From: Synergistaceae bacterium
GTDB lineage: Bacteria; Synergistota; Synergistia; Synergistales; Aminobacteriaceae
Length of the DNA: 64,000 nucleotides
Assembly (NCBI GenBank): GCA_009783355.1
Contig: WRHH01000002.1
Location: forward strand, 1-64,000
Direction: 5' to 3'
Part shown: one piece after another, positions 8,279 through 17,464 of the stretch
Position numbering within the stretch: the first letter of the stretch is position 1
Layout: every line of letters starts with the position of its first letter
Position numbers and translations under genes: made by a program
Notes under the pieces: generated by a model
Told to the model about the DNA's origin: nothing
Databases searched by the model: none
The model's input: the letters and a program-made list of their open reading frames with translations, nothing else

Positions 8279-9439
8279 ATGAAAAAGTACATAGTTTTTG
8301 TTGTTTCGTTAGCGTTAGTTCTTAGTTTTGCAGGAGCAGGAATGGGTGCAGTTCCTGAAGTCGCGCGTATTGGGCATACGGTCTCGCTCACGGGCGGAGC
8401 GTCAATGTGGGGGCAGTCTGAGGCTAACGCCATTGATATGCTCGTCAATAAGATAAACAATGAAGGCGGGCTTCTTGGTAAGGTAATTGAGGTAGTTCGA
8501 TACGATAATCGCAATGATGCCGTCGAGGCTGTCAGCGTTGCAAGGAGATTAGTCGCCGACGGAGTTATTGCTGTTATCGGGCCTGCGCAGAGCGGAAGGG
8601 CTATCGCCTCGGCGCCTGTCTTTGAGCGCGCAAAAATTCCGATGATAGTAACTACAGCTACGAATCCTTATGTCACCATTGACCAGAAAACGGAAACGCT
8701 TCGCGAATATGCTTTTCGTCCTTGTTTTATTGATCCTTATCAAGGGACGGTGGCCGCGCGTTTTGCGGCTGACGATCTGAAAGCGACAAAAGCGGCGATA
8801 CTTTATGACGTTGGAGACGACTATGGGCAGTGGCTTTCAAAATACTTTGAGGAAGCGTTTGTCGAGAAGGGCGGAAAGGTAGTTGCGAAAGAGGCGTTTA
8901 GGACTGAGGAGCTCGACTACCGCGCGCAGCTTGGAAAGATGAAGGAGCAGGAGCCTGATGTAATATTTATTCCGACAAGTCAAAAAGAGGCGGCAATGGC
9001 GGCAAAGCAGGCAAGAGACCTTGGCATAAAAGCTATTCTTCTTGGTACGGATAACTGGGGAAGCCCTGATCTTATAGACCTTGGCGGAGAAGCGGTCAAC
9101 GGTTCATATTTCGTGAACCTTGCTGACCTTGACGATCCCGATATTCAGGCTTTTGTTAAGGAATATAAGGATCTTTTCGGCGCGGACCCCGTGCTTCCAA
9201 ATCCTGTAATGGCACAGGACGCGCTGATAATGATAGTTGAAGCCGTTAAAGCGTCGGGATCATTTGAGGGAGAGGAGCTTGCAAAAGCCCTTGCCAACCT
9301 CAAGGACATAACGGTGACCAGCGGAAAATTGACAATGGACGCTACAAACCATAATCCTCTTGACAAACCGGCAGTCATTCAAAAAGTGGACGTCCCGAAT
9401 AATAAATTTGTATTTGTAAAGAAATACGGTTCGATGTAG
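8279..9439 (+). CDS. LivJ-type ABC transporter substrate-binding protein
   Basis: The 386-residue protein has a signal peptide (residues 1-23, ending AGAGMGA) and a periplasmic-binding fold of the branched-chain amino acid receptor family. Recognisable segments are IGHTVSLTGGASMWGQ, INNEGGLLGKVIEVVRYDNR, and VIGPAQSGRAIASAPVFE. Such receptors deliver amino acids or small carboxylates to LivHMGF permeases. No permease or ATPase genes lie beside it, so it either works with components elsewhere or is an orphan receptor. A GGAAGGG site precedes the ATG. The ligand cannot be read from sequence. Confidence 0.88.
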   Translation: MKKYIVFVVSLALVLSFAGAGMGAVPEVARIGHTVSLTGGASMWGQSEANAIDMLVNKINNEGGLLGKVIEVVRYDNRNDAVEAVSVARRLVADGVIAVIGPAQSGRAIASAPVFERAKIPMIVTTATNPYVTIDQKTETLREYAFRPCFIDPYQGTVAARFAADDLKATKAAILYDVGDDYGQWLSKYFEEAFVEKGGKVVAKEAFRTEELDYRAQLGKMKEQEPDVIFIPTSQKEAAMAAKQARDLGIKAILLGTDNWGSPDLIDLGGEAVNGSYFVNLADLDDPDIQAFVKEYKDLFGADPVLPNPVMAQDALIMIVEAVKASGSFEGEELAKALANLKDITVTSGKLTMDATNHNPLDKPAVIQKVDVPNNKFVFVKKYGSM

Positions 9440-9453
9440 TTTCTTATGGAATA

Positions 9454-10029
9454 GTGAATCAAAACAACATATTGCGGGCAAACTGCATCCTGTGCAAAGC
9501 ATGTTGTAGGGGCGGCATTTCGCCGCCCGCTTTTGTTACAACTCCACTTTCGTTACAGCGCCGCTTAGTGTTTTTTGCGGCATTGCTTTTTGTGTGGATG
9601 TGGACGTTCAGTGTTAGCGCGTCGACCGACTCTGAACTTTATTTGCGCATCCGCGACTGGAAAACCGGGGAGATATACGCTGCGTCACCCGCAAAAATAG
9701 GGGACGTGGTATTTTTCGGCTGGATACACTCGCTTGAGAAAATTCCCTGGAACGAGTATTACCATATCGGAGAAGACCGCTCGTTTATCCTTGACGCCAT
9801 CACATTCCCGGCCTTCGGCGCGGGGATTCCCGAAAATAAAGGGCGCGTCTGTTATGTGGAAAACGGCTTGATCCACATGGAGGAAATAGATGAGAAATTC
9901 GAGGAGATTGTGTGGCTAAACTCCCACACCGCCACTCAGGAGATTATGCTCGACCGCGTGGTCGTAGCCAAAGGAGACTCTTTGCCTCAGCATTCGCGGC
10001 TACGCATGGCCGTCGAAATGGAAAAATAA
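9454..10029 (+). CDS. DUF1850 protein, TRAP-transporter-associated
   Basis: The frame runs 191 codons from GTG 9454, but bases 9507-9534 are a dispersed hairpin repeat, so the true start may be the GTG at 9568, giving a 153-residue protein that begins with a hydrophobic export signal. The domain is recognised by GDVVFFGWIHSLEKIPWNEYY, the DUF1850 hallmark, in the middle of the protein. DUF1850 genes are usually found beside TAXI receptors and fused 4TM/12TM TRAP permeases. Here the following permease is reduced to its ends (10053-10383), so this is probably a survivor of a decayed transport operon. Confidence 0.7.
   Translation: MNQNNILRANCILCKACCRGGISPPAFVTTPLSLQRRLVFFAALLFVWMWTFSVSASTDSELYLRIRDWKTGEIYAASPAKIGDVVFFGWIHSLEKIPWNEYYHIGEDRSFILDAITFPAFGAGIPENKGRVCYVENGLIHMEEIDEKFEEIVWLNSHTATQEIMLDRVVVAKGDSLPQHSRLRMAVEMEK
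9507..9534. repeat. GGGCGGC hairpin repeat
   Basis: GGGCGGC at 9510-9516 pairs with GCCGCCC at 9522-9528 around a five-base loop, followed by GCTTTT. The same unit recurs at 30050 and 56233, and degraded at 29993, 30108 and 56364. It could act as a terminator for the receptor gene 8279-9439. Confidence 0.75.
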
Positions 10030-10052
10030 AAGAAAGAGGCAGGTGAACTGAT

Positions 10053-10383
10053 TTGAATAAGTTGAATTGGGCGCCGGACGATATAACCCGGGCGATGGGG
10101 GGCAAACTCACGCAGGAACAGCAAGCGCTCTTAAAGAAATTCGACAAGGAGTCCAGTACCCGAACCTTGGAAAATCACTTCATTTCGCGGCTTTTCTATT
10201 GGGGCTGCGTGGCGGTCGCCTTATATCGCTTCGACACATCGTATTTTTGGCCGTCTGTTATGGGCGCCATCACGGCGGAGATCTTGAGCATCCCATACGT
10301 ATGCTATTGGCGTTGCTATTCTCGCGGGATTGATAATGTTCCAGCGGATTGTAGCGAAATATAATAAGCCTTCCGTTGCGTGA
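10053..10383 (+). pseudogene. Remnant of a fused 4TM/12TM TRAP permease
   Basis: From a TTG at 10053 preceded by an AGGTG site the first 75 or so residues contain EQQALLKKFDKESSTRTLE and one hydrophobic helix, matching the N-terminus of fused TRAP permeases. The frame then becomes nonsense. In a different frame, from about 10296 to 10383, the reading YAIGVAILAGLIMFQRIVAKY looks like the closing helix of the same protein. A large internal deletion with a frame change is the simplest explanation. The intact permease for a TRAP system is encoded at 15460-17442. Confidence 0.6.
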
Positions 10384-10456
10384 AAAATGCTGAATAAAAG
10401 ACGGAACATTAGCATGAGTTATTTAACGTTTAGTGTAGCCACAATATATTTATGCA

Positions 10457-11977
10457 ATGTCCGAATTGTTTAATGTAATCCGTAAAGCGATGGGTTTAGG
10501 GGAAGAAACAAAGCGGCATGAAAATACGGCTTTGCTCAGCGCCGATGCTGAAGCCTTGGCAAAATTCGCCGCGAACGGCAGCTTCGAATCAAAAGTTTAT
10601 CAGGACGAGCCAATATTCATTAACGCAGAACAAAAGAGGATTCATCCTAAATACCGGGATATGAGGAAAATTGGCTCACACTATGAGCCTGAAGCGAAAG
10701 TATTCTATGAGCAGGCCAAATTCATGGAGGACTTTGAAGACGATTACGATTATCGGGGAGAGTTCGTAAGATATTTCCCGACATACCGCTCCATGAGCGA
10801 CCAACAGCTTCGCGGGTACTTTTCATGGCGCGCAAAAGTCAGGCGCGGCGTTATAAGCAGGACATCGCTCTCCTTTGTTTTCGTGTATATTTATGAATTG
10901 ATTAACCAAATAGGCGTGGACTCACCGGAGAAAGGCTTTCACGCCCTTAAGAACTTCTGGATGATATATAGGGAAATTGACCCTAAAATTACCCGCTACG
11001 TTAGGATGTGGCTAAAAGACTACGTTGTTTACAATAACCTCGATAAATCTCTGCTTGAAGGTCTTTTTGACGAGAAATTTGACAATGCAATTATGACGCT
11101 GTTCAATCATGAATCACGCAACGCAGATGAAGTATTTGAGGCGCTAAACTCCATGTCCTCATATAATATAGTGAATTCCCGGCTTTTCAAACAGTATCCC
11201 GACGACGTGAAAAATGTAGTAAGGAGCGTTTATTCCGCGCTGTCCGATTATTACGGCGATGACCGTAAAGACGAATTTCGCGAAAAATTCTTTGGCAAGT
11301 TTTTTTCCGGTTCCTATACCATATTCAATTCCGCTGTGTTTTATAATAGAATCAGCCGGAAAGATTACGTCTATGAAATCAACGATCTTTGTAAATACAC
11401 ATGCAAAGGTGGAAATTGGAGTTGCGAGAGGTTCTTTTGCTACAGCGGCAAAAACCGGCAAGTGGGTGCAATGATGAAGTCCATTGATTTTTTCATGCGC
11501 CCGAAGTGCAATTTCAAGCCCGTAAAGAAAGCGGAAAAGACGGCTGAAATACTTCAATTAATAATCAGCGACGTCATAGATAAATATCATACAAACCAAG
11601 AGGAAGCCGCGCGCCCAAAGATTGAAATTGACGTTTCAAAGCTTGAGAGCATTAGAAGCGCCGCGCTCGAAACGCAGAGCAAATTGCTGGTCGAGGAATT
11701 GGAAGAAGCTAAGGCGCCGGAAATACTTGATAAAAAGAGGGCGGAAAACTGCGTCGGCTTGAGTGACGACGAATATTTATTCATGAAATGCCTGCTATAT
11801 GGAGAGGCATATGACTATTTGCTTCGTTCTAAAGGGTTGATGCTATCGGTAATGGTCGACGCTATAAACGAGAGCCTCTTCGACAGGTTTGGCGACACGG
11901 TAATAGTCGAGACAGGAGGACGGGCGGAACTTGTATCGGATTATATTGAAGAATTAAAAGGTATAATAGGGGAATGA
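10457..11977 (+). CDS. TerB_N/TerB_C domain protein
   Basis: The 506-residue protein contains the TerB N-terminal domain (about residues 70-250: EAKVFYEQAKFMEDFEDDY, then YFPTYRSMSDQQLRGYFSWR, then YIYELINQIGV) and a TerB C-terminal domain over the last 120 residues ending DYIEELKGIIG. The role is unproven; genes of this type are commonly placed beside a DUF2791/BrxD-like ATPase and an Lhr-like helicase in putative defence or DNA-processing cassettes. Its stop overlaps the next start in an ATGA, showing tight coupling with the ATPase. No strong ribosome site precedes the ATG. Confidence 0.82.
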   Translation: MSELFNVIRKAMGLGEETKRHENTALLSADAEALAKFAANGSFESKVYQDEPIFINAEQKRIHPKYRDMRKIGSHYEPEAKVFYEQAKFMEDFEDDYDYRGEFVRYFPTYRSMSDQQLRGYFSWRAKVRRGVISRTSLSFVFVYIYELINQIGVDSPEKGFHALKNFWMIYREIDPKITRYVRMWLKDYVVYNNLDKSLLEGLFDEKFDNAIMTLFNHESRNADEVFEALNSMSSYNIVNSRLFKQYPDDVKNVVRSVYSALSDYYGDDRKDEFREKFFGKFFSGSYTIFNSAVFYNRISRKDYVYEINDLCKYTCKGGNWSCERFFCYSGKNRQVGAMMKSIDFFMRPKCNFKPVKKAEKTAEILQLIISDVIDKYHTNQEEAARPKIEIDVSKLESIRSAALETQSKLLVEELEEAKAPEILDKKRAENCVGLSDDEYLFMKCLLYGEAYDYLLRSKGLMLSVMVDAINESLFDRFGDTVIVETGGRAELVSDYIEELKGIIGE

Positions 11978-13293
11978 AAATTCCAAGAAGGGTATCGACA
12001 GTAATCATAAATTCTTTGAAAGGCGGGGTCGTACCAAGAGTAGGCCTACCGTATATCACAGTCGGGCGGGAGACGGAAATCAACGCCCTATTGCATGACG
12101 TCGATATAATCAGAGAAGGCGGCGCATCGTTCCGGTTCATTGTGGGAAAATACGGAAGCGGCAAAAGTTTTCTTTTGCAGACTCTTCGAAACTATGTGAT
12201 GGACAGAAATTTTGCCGTGGCGGACGCCGATCTTTCATCCGAAAGGCGCCTACAGGGAACAAGAGGGCAAGGAGTTGCAACATACAGGGAACTTATCCGG
12301 AATATGTCGACTAAAACAAAACCCGAAGGCGGCGCTCTCTCTCTGATATTAGACAGATGGATAAACAGCGTGCAAAACGAAGCCGCGATGGAGCGCGGCA
12401 TTTCTTTTGAAGACAGCGGATTCAAGATGCTTGTTGAAAAAAAAATCCATGAAGTGGTAAGCTCATTGAACGAGATGGTACATGGCTTTGATTTCGCGAA
12501 ACTGTTGACCGTTTACTACAGGGCGCACATCGAAGGCAACGAGGAGGACAAGGCAAAGGTCGTTAAATGGTTCCGCGGGGAGTACGCAAACAAAACTGAA
12601 GCAAGAGCTGAACTCGGCGTGAATATAATCATTAATGACGACGATTGGTATGAGTATATTAAACTGTTCGCGACGTTTTTCCGGAAAGCGGGATACAGCG
12701 GGCTCATTATCCTAATTGACGAGCTCGTTAACATCTACAAAATACCTAACAGCATCGCGAGACAGTATAATTACGAAAATATCCTAACCATGTACAACGA
12801 CACGTTGCAAGGGAAAGCGCAGTATCTGGGCGTCATCATGTGCGGAACGCCTCAGTGCGTTGAGGATACGAGGCGCGGAGTTTTCAGTTATGAAGCCCTG
12901 AAATCCCGCCTGGAGGAAGGGAGATTCAGCTCAAGCGGCGTCAAGGATATACTGTCGCCCATAATTAAGCTGTCGCCGCTAACTTACGAGGAAATGCTGG
13001 TGCTCATTGAAAAACTAGCCGGCATACATTCGGAGCTTTTCGATTACGAGTTGACACTGAGCCAGGAGGATCTCATAAATTTTATTAAAATTGAATTCGG
13101 GCGCATAGGGGCGGATACAAATATCACTCCCCGCGAAGTCATTCGCGATTTTATTGAAGTATTGAACATTGTGCATCAAAATCCGGGAACCAATGTCCCG
13201 GAGCTGCTGGGATTGAAAACATTCGCATACGCCAAACCGGAGTTGCAGGACGATGAAGCGCTGGAGAAAGAGTACGAGGAGTTCGAGTTTTGA
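11974..13293 (+). CDS. BrxD-like ATP-binding protein (DUF2791)
   Basis: The 439-residue AAA-type ATPase has Walker A GKYGSGKS at residues 58-65 and Walker B ending IILIDE with Asp249/Glu250, followed by LVNIYKI. Conserved DUF2791 features include the opening segment that ends VGR-ETE and ADADLSSERRLQG after the P-loop. BrxD of type 2 BREX belongs to this family and there works beside an Lhr-like helicase; DNA loading or remodelling is the presumed job. The start overlaps the TerB_N gene by four bases. No BREX core genes (pglZ, brxC, methylase) are nearby, so this is not a BREX locus. Confidence 0.82.
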   Translation: MKIPRRVSTVIINSLKGGVVPRVGLPYITVGRETEINALLHDVDIIREGGASFRFIVGKYGSGKSFLLQTLRNYVMDRNFAVADADLSSERRLQGTRGQGVATYRELIRNMSTKTKPEGGALSLILDRWINSVQNEAAMERGISFEDSGFKMLVEKKIHEVVSSLNEMVHGFDFAKLLTVYYRAHIEGNEEDKAKVVKWFRGEYANKTEARAELGVNIIINDDDWYEYIKLFATFFRKAGYSGLIILIDELVNIYKIPNSIARQYNYENILTMYNDTLQGKAQYLGVIMCGTPQCVEDTRRGVFSYEALKSRLEEGRFSSSGVKDILSPIIKLSPLTYEEMLVLIEKLAGIHSELFDYELTLSQEDLINFIKIEFGRIGADTNITPREVIRDFIEVLNIVHQNPGTNVPELLGLKTFAYAKPELQDDEALEKEYEEFEF

Positions 13294-13321
13294 AATTCAT
13301 ATATTTAGGGAGTGTTGAAAC

Positions 13322-13774
13322 ATGGGTTTAGGAGACGGGATTCAATATAAAGGCCAAATGAAAGAGTGGTTCGACCTCTCGAAGGGATCTCATTTTAAGT
13401 TGCGGGAACCAATATCCCTGGATGAGTTATATGACCTTATGACGGAGCGATGGGACACACGGGCGTTTGGTAATTTCTACCTTGAAAAAGGACTGATCTC
13501 CGATTGTATATTACTTGAAAATTATTATGTAATGGGGCTTTCATTGTGTCTTACGATATATGTAACAAGCTATTTGGAGATGGGTGGAAAAAGTTGGTAT
13601 AACAGGAACAAAATGGTTATTATAGCGGCGAAAAGCAACAAGCCTCCAGCTCATACCAAAGCGGAAAAAGAGGAAATCGAAGAGGTCTACAATGAGGCGT
13701 TTCCACTCGCGCTGGAGCGTTTTCGCGCCGTGCGCGACGCGATGCGGGACGTCCTAAGCGATAGGGTTTTGTAA
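13322..13774 (+). CDS. Hypothetical protein in the TerB/BrxD-like unit
   Basis: The 150-residue product is not recognised. It lies 28 bases after the ATPase on the same strand, with a GGGAGTG site before its ATG, so it is probably the third gene of the unit. It is mostly polar with one moderately hydrophobic stretch (residues 70-85, VMGLSLCLTIYVTSYLE) and a charged helical C-terminus with AEKEEIEEVYNEAF. Confidence 0.65.
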   Translation: MGLGDGIQYKGQMKEWFDLSKGSHFKLREPISLDELYDLMTERWDTRAFGNFYLEKGLISDCILLENYYVMGLSLCLTIYVTSYLEMGGKSWYNRNKMVIIAAKSNKPPAHTKAEKEEIEEVYNEAFPLALERFRAVRDAMRDVLSDRVL

Positions 13775-13827
13775 ACATTGTCCAACCAAAAAATTAAAAT
13801 GTTTCCCAGACATTCATAAATAAAGTA

Positions 13828-13861
13828 ACAGGGGCGAATCCATGTATGGGTTCGCCCCTGT
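13828..13861. terminator. Strong hairpin between convergent genes
   Basis: CAGGGGCGAATCCAT pairs with ATGGGTTCGCCCCTG (one G-U pair). On the minus strand it is followed by a T-rich tail, GTTACTTTATTT. It lies between the plus-strand unit ending at 13774 and the minus-strand gene starting at 14185, so it may terminate either. Confidence 0.6.
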
Positions 13862-13918
13862 ATGCGTATAAAATATTGTGTGAGTTCCTTGACCTATGAT
13901 TTGGCAATTCAATTCTCG

Positions 13919-14185
13919 CTATGGCCGGAAACTGCCTCCGCCGCGATAAGTGTTCACTACGCAGGAGAATTGTTGCCCGCATTTTTTACATCGTATTCTG
14001 TGGCAGATTATATCGTCTATCCAACAGCCATTTTCGTCCCTGATTCTATCAATCGGCCGAGAGCCCGGCGCCAATTCGAAATCTCCCGAAGCAACAAGCT
14101 GTTGCATATAAATATTACACTCCAAGTATTCCTTTTGAGAATAGAAATTTTCATATAATTTAATATTCATGCAAATCTCACACAT
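13919..14185 (-). CDS. Small CxxC zinc-ribbon-like protein
   Basis: The 88-residue product starts MCEICMNIKLYENF and ends near IRCKKCGQQFSCVVNTYRGG. Two CxxC pairs (residues 2-5 and 68-71) would form a zinc site. The sequence reads as a real protein in composition, though no good ribosome site is visible before the ATG at 14185. Role unknown; it does not appear to belong to the TRAP/reductase unit. Confidence 0.55.
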   Translation of the reverse strand: MCEICMNIKLYENFYSQKEYLECNIYMQQLVASGDFELAPGSRPIDRIRDENGCWIDDIICHRIRCKKCGQQFSCVVNTYRGGGSFRP

Positions 14186-14220
14186 TAAATTTATGAAAAC
14201 CGCTGAGCAATTTATATCTG

Positions 14221-15246
14221 CTATTTCGTGAAAATGCTCTTTGGGATCATGCCATGAATTCCCTTGTTGCCGTCTACTATTTGCGTTACGCGGAAGTCAA
14301 CAGCCATGCTGCACAGTGCAAACGCTTCCTCTCTGCTCATATCTTTTGTGGTAGCCAGGAAATGAATGGCTTCGCGCAGCGCTATTCGCATCGCTTCGCC
14401 CAAGTCCTCGTGGAAGCCCATGGTAATCCAGTGAGTTGGCGTTTCCGCTATGGGAAGATTGAGCTTCATATCCTTCCTGACAATGAATTCCGCTTCCACT
14501 TCTTCCATATAGGTCTCCATGCCGGTGATGCAGACTTCGCCGTCGGCTTGTACGGCGTGCGCGTCAGCCGCCATGAACAGCGCGCCGGGAACGTTTATCG
14601 GCAAGTACAGCGTCGTGCCCGCTACGAGCTCTTTGTTGTCCATGTTGCCGGCAAAATAGTCAGGAACTGCCGGCGGTCGTCTTTCGCCGGGTTTGGGAGA
14701 GACCCCCATGGTTCCTAGGAAGGGGCTTAGCGGTATTGTTACGCCGGGCTTGAATTCAAAGGATTTTCTATCCTCGGAAAAATAAAAGCTGCCGAACCAA
14801 CCGTCCTTAAAGCTGCCGCTTCCGTCCGGCAAACCGCCCGCTTTTCTCTCGTCCGGATATATATAGGCGACGCCATGATCGGTTGGAACTATCCTCTTAA
14901 TGCGGACTTCAAGAACATCTCCCGGCTCGGCGTCATTGATGAAGAACGGGCCGGTAAACGCATAGACGCCGTTGCCGCTGGCCACAATATCATCCCGTAA
15001 TTTCAGAAGCTCAGGAATGGTCATGCCGGGGCGCAGTTTCCCCTCAAACAGCATCACGGTGTTAAAGATAACGGTGTCACCGTTGTCGATTGTCAGGACA
15101 GGCGGAATAGTGCTCTCCCACCAGCCGTTATACGCTTGTTCCGGGGTGATTTTAAAGGTGTGGACTTTGCTTTCCGATGGAACGGCAATCAATAGAACAA
15201 GCAACATGCAAAGCAACGATAATAAAAGAAATTTTTTCATAAACAT
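14221..15246 (-). CDS. Exported acetamidase/formamidase family protein
   Basis: The 341-residue protein starts at the ATG at 15246, ten bases after a GGAGG site; a longer in-frame reading to 15321 lacks one. A signal peptide fills residues 1-26 and the rest is the FmdA/AmdA fold, with GPFFINDAEPGDVLEVRI near residue 105, FKPGVTIPLSPFLGTMGVSP near 180 and AADAHAVQADGEVCITGME near 240. The family hydrolyses short amides to acid and ammonia. Most members are cytoplasmic, so export is notable. It closes the transcription unit of GrdE/GrdB-like proteins and a TRAP transporter, suggesting an amide-related compound is processed outside the cytoplasm before or during uptake. Confidence 0.85.
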   Translation of the reverse strand: MFMKKFLLLSLLCMLLVLLIAVPSESKVHTFKITPEQAYNGWWESTIPPVLTIDNGDTVIFNTVMLFEGKLRPGMTIPELLKLRDDIVASGNGVYAFTGPFFINDAEPGDVLEVRIKRIVPTDHGVAYIYPDERKAGGLPDGSGSFKDGWFGSFYFSEDRKSFEFKPGVTIPLSPFLGTMGVSPKPGERRPPAVPDYFAGNMDNKELVAGTTLYLPINVPGALFMAADAHAVQADGEVCITGMETYMEEVEAEFIVRKDMKLNLPIAETPTHWITMGFHEDLGEAMRIALREAIHFLATTKDMSREEAFALCSMAVDFRVTQIVDGNKGIHGMIPKSIFTK

Positions 15247-15268
15247 TAACAAACATCCTCCTTTTAAA

Positions 15269-15463
15269 TTAGTTTTTTTTAAATTCCGAATTGTCTTTTG
15301 TTTTGTCACGAAAGAAAACAACGCCGAGAACTACAATAAAAGAAGCTAACAGCCAGAGAATGATGAACATATTTGGATTTGCATACATCATTCGGGTATT
15401 TCTCATCATCGCCGCGAAAGCCAAAAATGCAATCAAAAAGAGCCATCTGATATATTTCTTCAT
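15269..15463 (-). CDS. Small two-helix membrane protein
   Basis: The 64-residue product has two hydrophobic helices (residues 5-22 and 32-52) and a charged tail. Its ATG overlaps the stop of the TRAP permease gene (ATGA arrangement), so it is translated with it. It may be an accessory subunit of the transporter, but it matches no family I recognise. Confidence 0.6.
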   Translation of the reverse strand: MKKYIRWLFLIAFLAFAAMMRNTRMMYANPNMFIILWLLASFIVVLGVVFFRDKTKDNSEFKKN

Positions 15464-17442
15464 GATTTACCAACCCCCATCAATTTCGTATTGACCGTAT
15501 TCTTTTTTGACGCGAGGTAGTTGAACGCCATAATTGCGATACCCACCAACATGCCTGAAAAAGTAAAATCCCAACGAGGGCTTAAGACGACCAAAGAGCA
15601 TACCGCTAAAATTACCCGAAAAATAGGGTTGATTTTTTCGAATGCGTATCCTTGTATGGCGGCCGACATGTAAACTACCCCCGCGATGCAGCCTACGCTA
15701 TTGATGACGATATCGGCTACAGAGCCTATCATTAACAGCCCCGGATTATAAACAAATGTCGCGAACACCAAAAGACCGGGAATACCTATACGAAAGCCCG
15801 CAACAGCCGTCTCCATCGGCCCAGCTTTGGCTATGCCCGCCGCTGCAAATGAGGCAATGGCTACCGGAGGGATGATATTTGACAGCACGCCCCAAAACAG
15901 CGCGTACATATGAGCGGCTAAAGGAGGAACCCCCATCGCTTCAATGGGAGGAATGACCGTCACGACCATAATGATATATACGGCGGTAGTGGTCAGGCCC
16001 ATTCCCAGAATAACGGCCAAGATTGCCGACAGAAGCAAGGCTATCCATAACTGCCCGCCCGAAAGGCTTACGATTTGCGTTCCCAATTTCAATCCCACGC
16101 CGGATAACGTCGTGGAACTGACAATTATGCCCGCCGCTGCGCAAGCCATTGTGGTCACGACTGTGGCTCTTGCGGCAATTTCACAGACGCGAACTATACT
16201 TTCAGCGCCCGGCCGGCTCTCCTTATGAAAAAAGCTTATGACAAACAATCCGACTATTGACCAGAAACACGCAGTGGCGGCGGTATACCCTACAACCAAC
16301 AGGTAAACCAAAGCGATGATAGGGATGAGCAAGTGCGCGCCTTTTTTCAAAACTTCCTTTACAACGGGCATCTCTTCCTTACTTAAGGGCTTGATTTTTG
16401 CCTTACGGGCATGGAAATCCACGGTGGCGAAGAGGGCGGTATAGTAACACAACGCGGGGATGGCTGCCGCCGCCGCTACAGTTATGTAAGGGAGTCCCAA
16501 ATAAGCGGCCACCACAAACGCAGTAGCGCCCATGATGGGCGGGGTGAACATCCCGCCTGTTGAAGCGCAGGCCTCAACCCCGCCGGCAAATTTGTTCGGA
16601 TAGCCCACATTTTTCATCAATGGAATTGTGAAAGTACCGGTAGTCGTGACATTAGCCACAGAACTGCCGGACAGCATTCCAAAGAAAGCGCTGCCAACAA
16701 CCGCCGCTTTGGCGGGCCCTCCGACTTTTGCCCCGAACCCGCCCAAAGCCAAATCGATAAAAGTGCGCCCCGTGCCTGTTTCTTCCATGAATGCGCCGAA
16801 TATCAGGAATAGCACCACAAATGAAGCTATAGTGCCGACGGGCATACCGAATATGCCGCCCTCCTGCATGTACATATCAAGCGTCAGCGCTTTTAGACTT
16901 GTGTTTGGTCCATAGAAAATCCAAAACATTTTGTCGCTGTACAACGCCTGAAAGGTAAAGAAGAGCGCGATAATCACCATGGGCAGCCCGAGGGCGCGCC
17001 GCGTGCCTTCCAGCACCAACACCCAGAGGATTATTCCCATACAGACGTCGTAGATAGTTATGTAGCTAGGCGAGACTTGTCGGTATTCAAACGCGTCAAT
17101 GTCCCAAAGGTAGTAAATCTGCATTGCGAGAGTCAGAATGATGCACAGGACGTCAATCAACGTCCATAAATTGGGCTTATCGCTCCATGACTGTCTGTTG
17201 AGGGGAAAGATGATAAAGCATAACAATAGTATGCCGGTCAAGTGCAATGATCTGTAAAAATGCGCTTCCGGGTGACCATACATGCCGGCATACAGGTGGA
17301 AAGTGATAAAAGCAAAGGACAAACTTACAATGATGAGAGCCAATAATTCCCTCGGCCCGAATTTTTTAGCGTTAAGCAAACAATTTATGGCGCTCATCTG
17401 GCGTCCTTCCGCATGAGCCATTTTAATTAATTCCTCCTTCAT
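15460..17442 (-). CDS. Fused 4TM/12TM TRAP transporter permease
   Basis: The 660-residue membrane protein combines the small (DctQ-like) and large (DctM-like) TRAP permease subunits. Visible landmarks are EGTRRALGLPMVIIALFF near 145, the DctM-type segments FMEETGTGRTFIDLALGGFGAKVGG and FFGMLSGSSVANVTTTG (the latter near 255), TPPIMGATAFVVAAYLG near 298 and NIIPPVAIASFAAAGIA near 535. These permeases take up organic acids or other anions with sodium, fed by a TAXI receptor. The receptor is encoded just upstream (17524-18543) with a hairpin between. The substrate is presumably what the reductase pair GrdE/GrdB-like acts on. Confidence 0.92.
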   Translation of the reverse strand: MKEELIKMAHAEGRQMSAINCLLNAKKFGPRELLALIIVSLSFAFITFHLYAGMYGHPEAHFYRSLHLTGILLLCFIIFPLNRQSWSDKPNLWTLIDVLCIILTLAMQIYYLWDIDAFEYRQVSPSYITIYDVCMGIILWVLVLEGTRRALGLPMVIIALFFTFQALYSDKMFWIFYGPNTSLKALTLDMYMQEGGIFGMPVGTIASFVVLFLIFGAFMEETGTGRTFIDLALGGFGAKVGGPAKAAVVGSAFFGMLSGSSVANVTTTGTFTIPLMKNVGYPNKFAGGVEACASTGGMFTPPIMGATAFVVAAYLGLPYITVAAAAAIPALCYYTALFATVDFHARKAKIKPLSKEEMPVVKEVLKKGAHLLIPIIALVYLLVVGYTAATACFWSIVGLFVISFFHKESRPGAESIVRVCEIAARATVVTTMACAAAGIIVSSTTLSGVGLKLGTQIVSLSGGQLWIALLLSAILAVILGMGLTTTAVYIIMVVTVIPPIEAMGVPPLAAHMYALFWGVLSNIIPPVAIASFAAAGIAKAGPMETAVAGFRIGIPGLLVFATFVYNPGLLMIGSVADIVINSVGCIAGVVYMSAAIQGYAFEKINPIFRVILAVCSLVVLSPRWDFTFSGMLVGIAIMAFNYLASKKNTVNTKLMGVGKS

Positions 17443-17464
17443 TCCAATTGCTATAAGAAAAATT

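Noticed and set aside
10457-13774. A complete BREX system
   Set aside because: Only a BrxD-like ATPase and, at a distance, an Lhr-like helicase are present. No PglZ, BrxC or methyltransferase gene is visible.
14254-14718. 154-codon plus-strand frame
   Set aside because: It lies opposite the well-supported acetamidase/formamidase gene and shows no recognisable domain.
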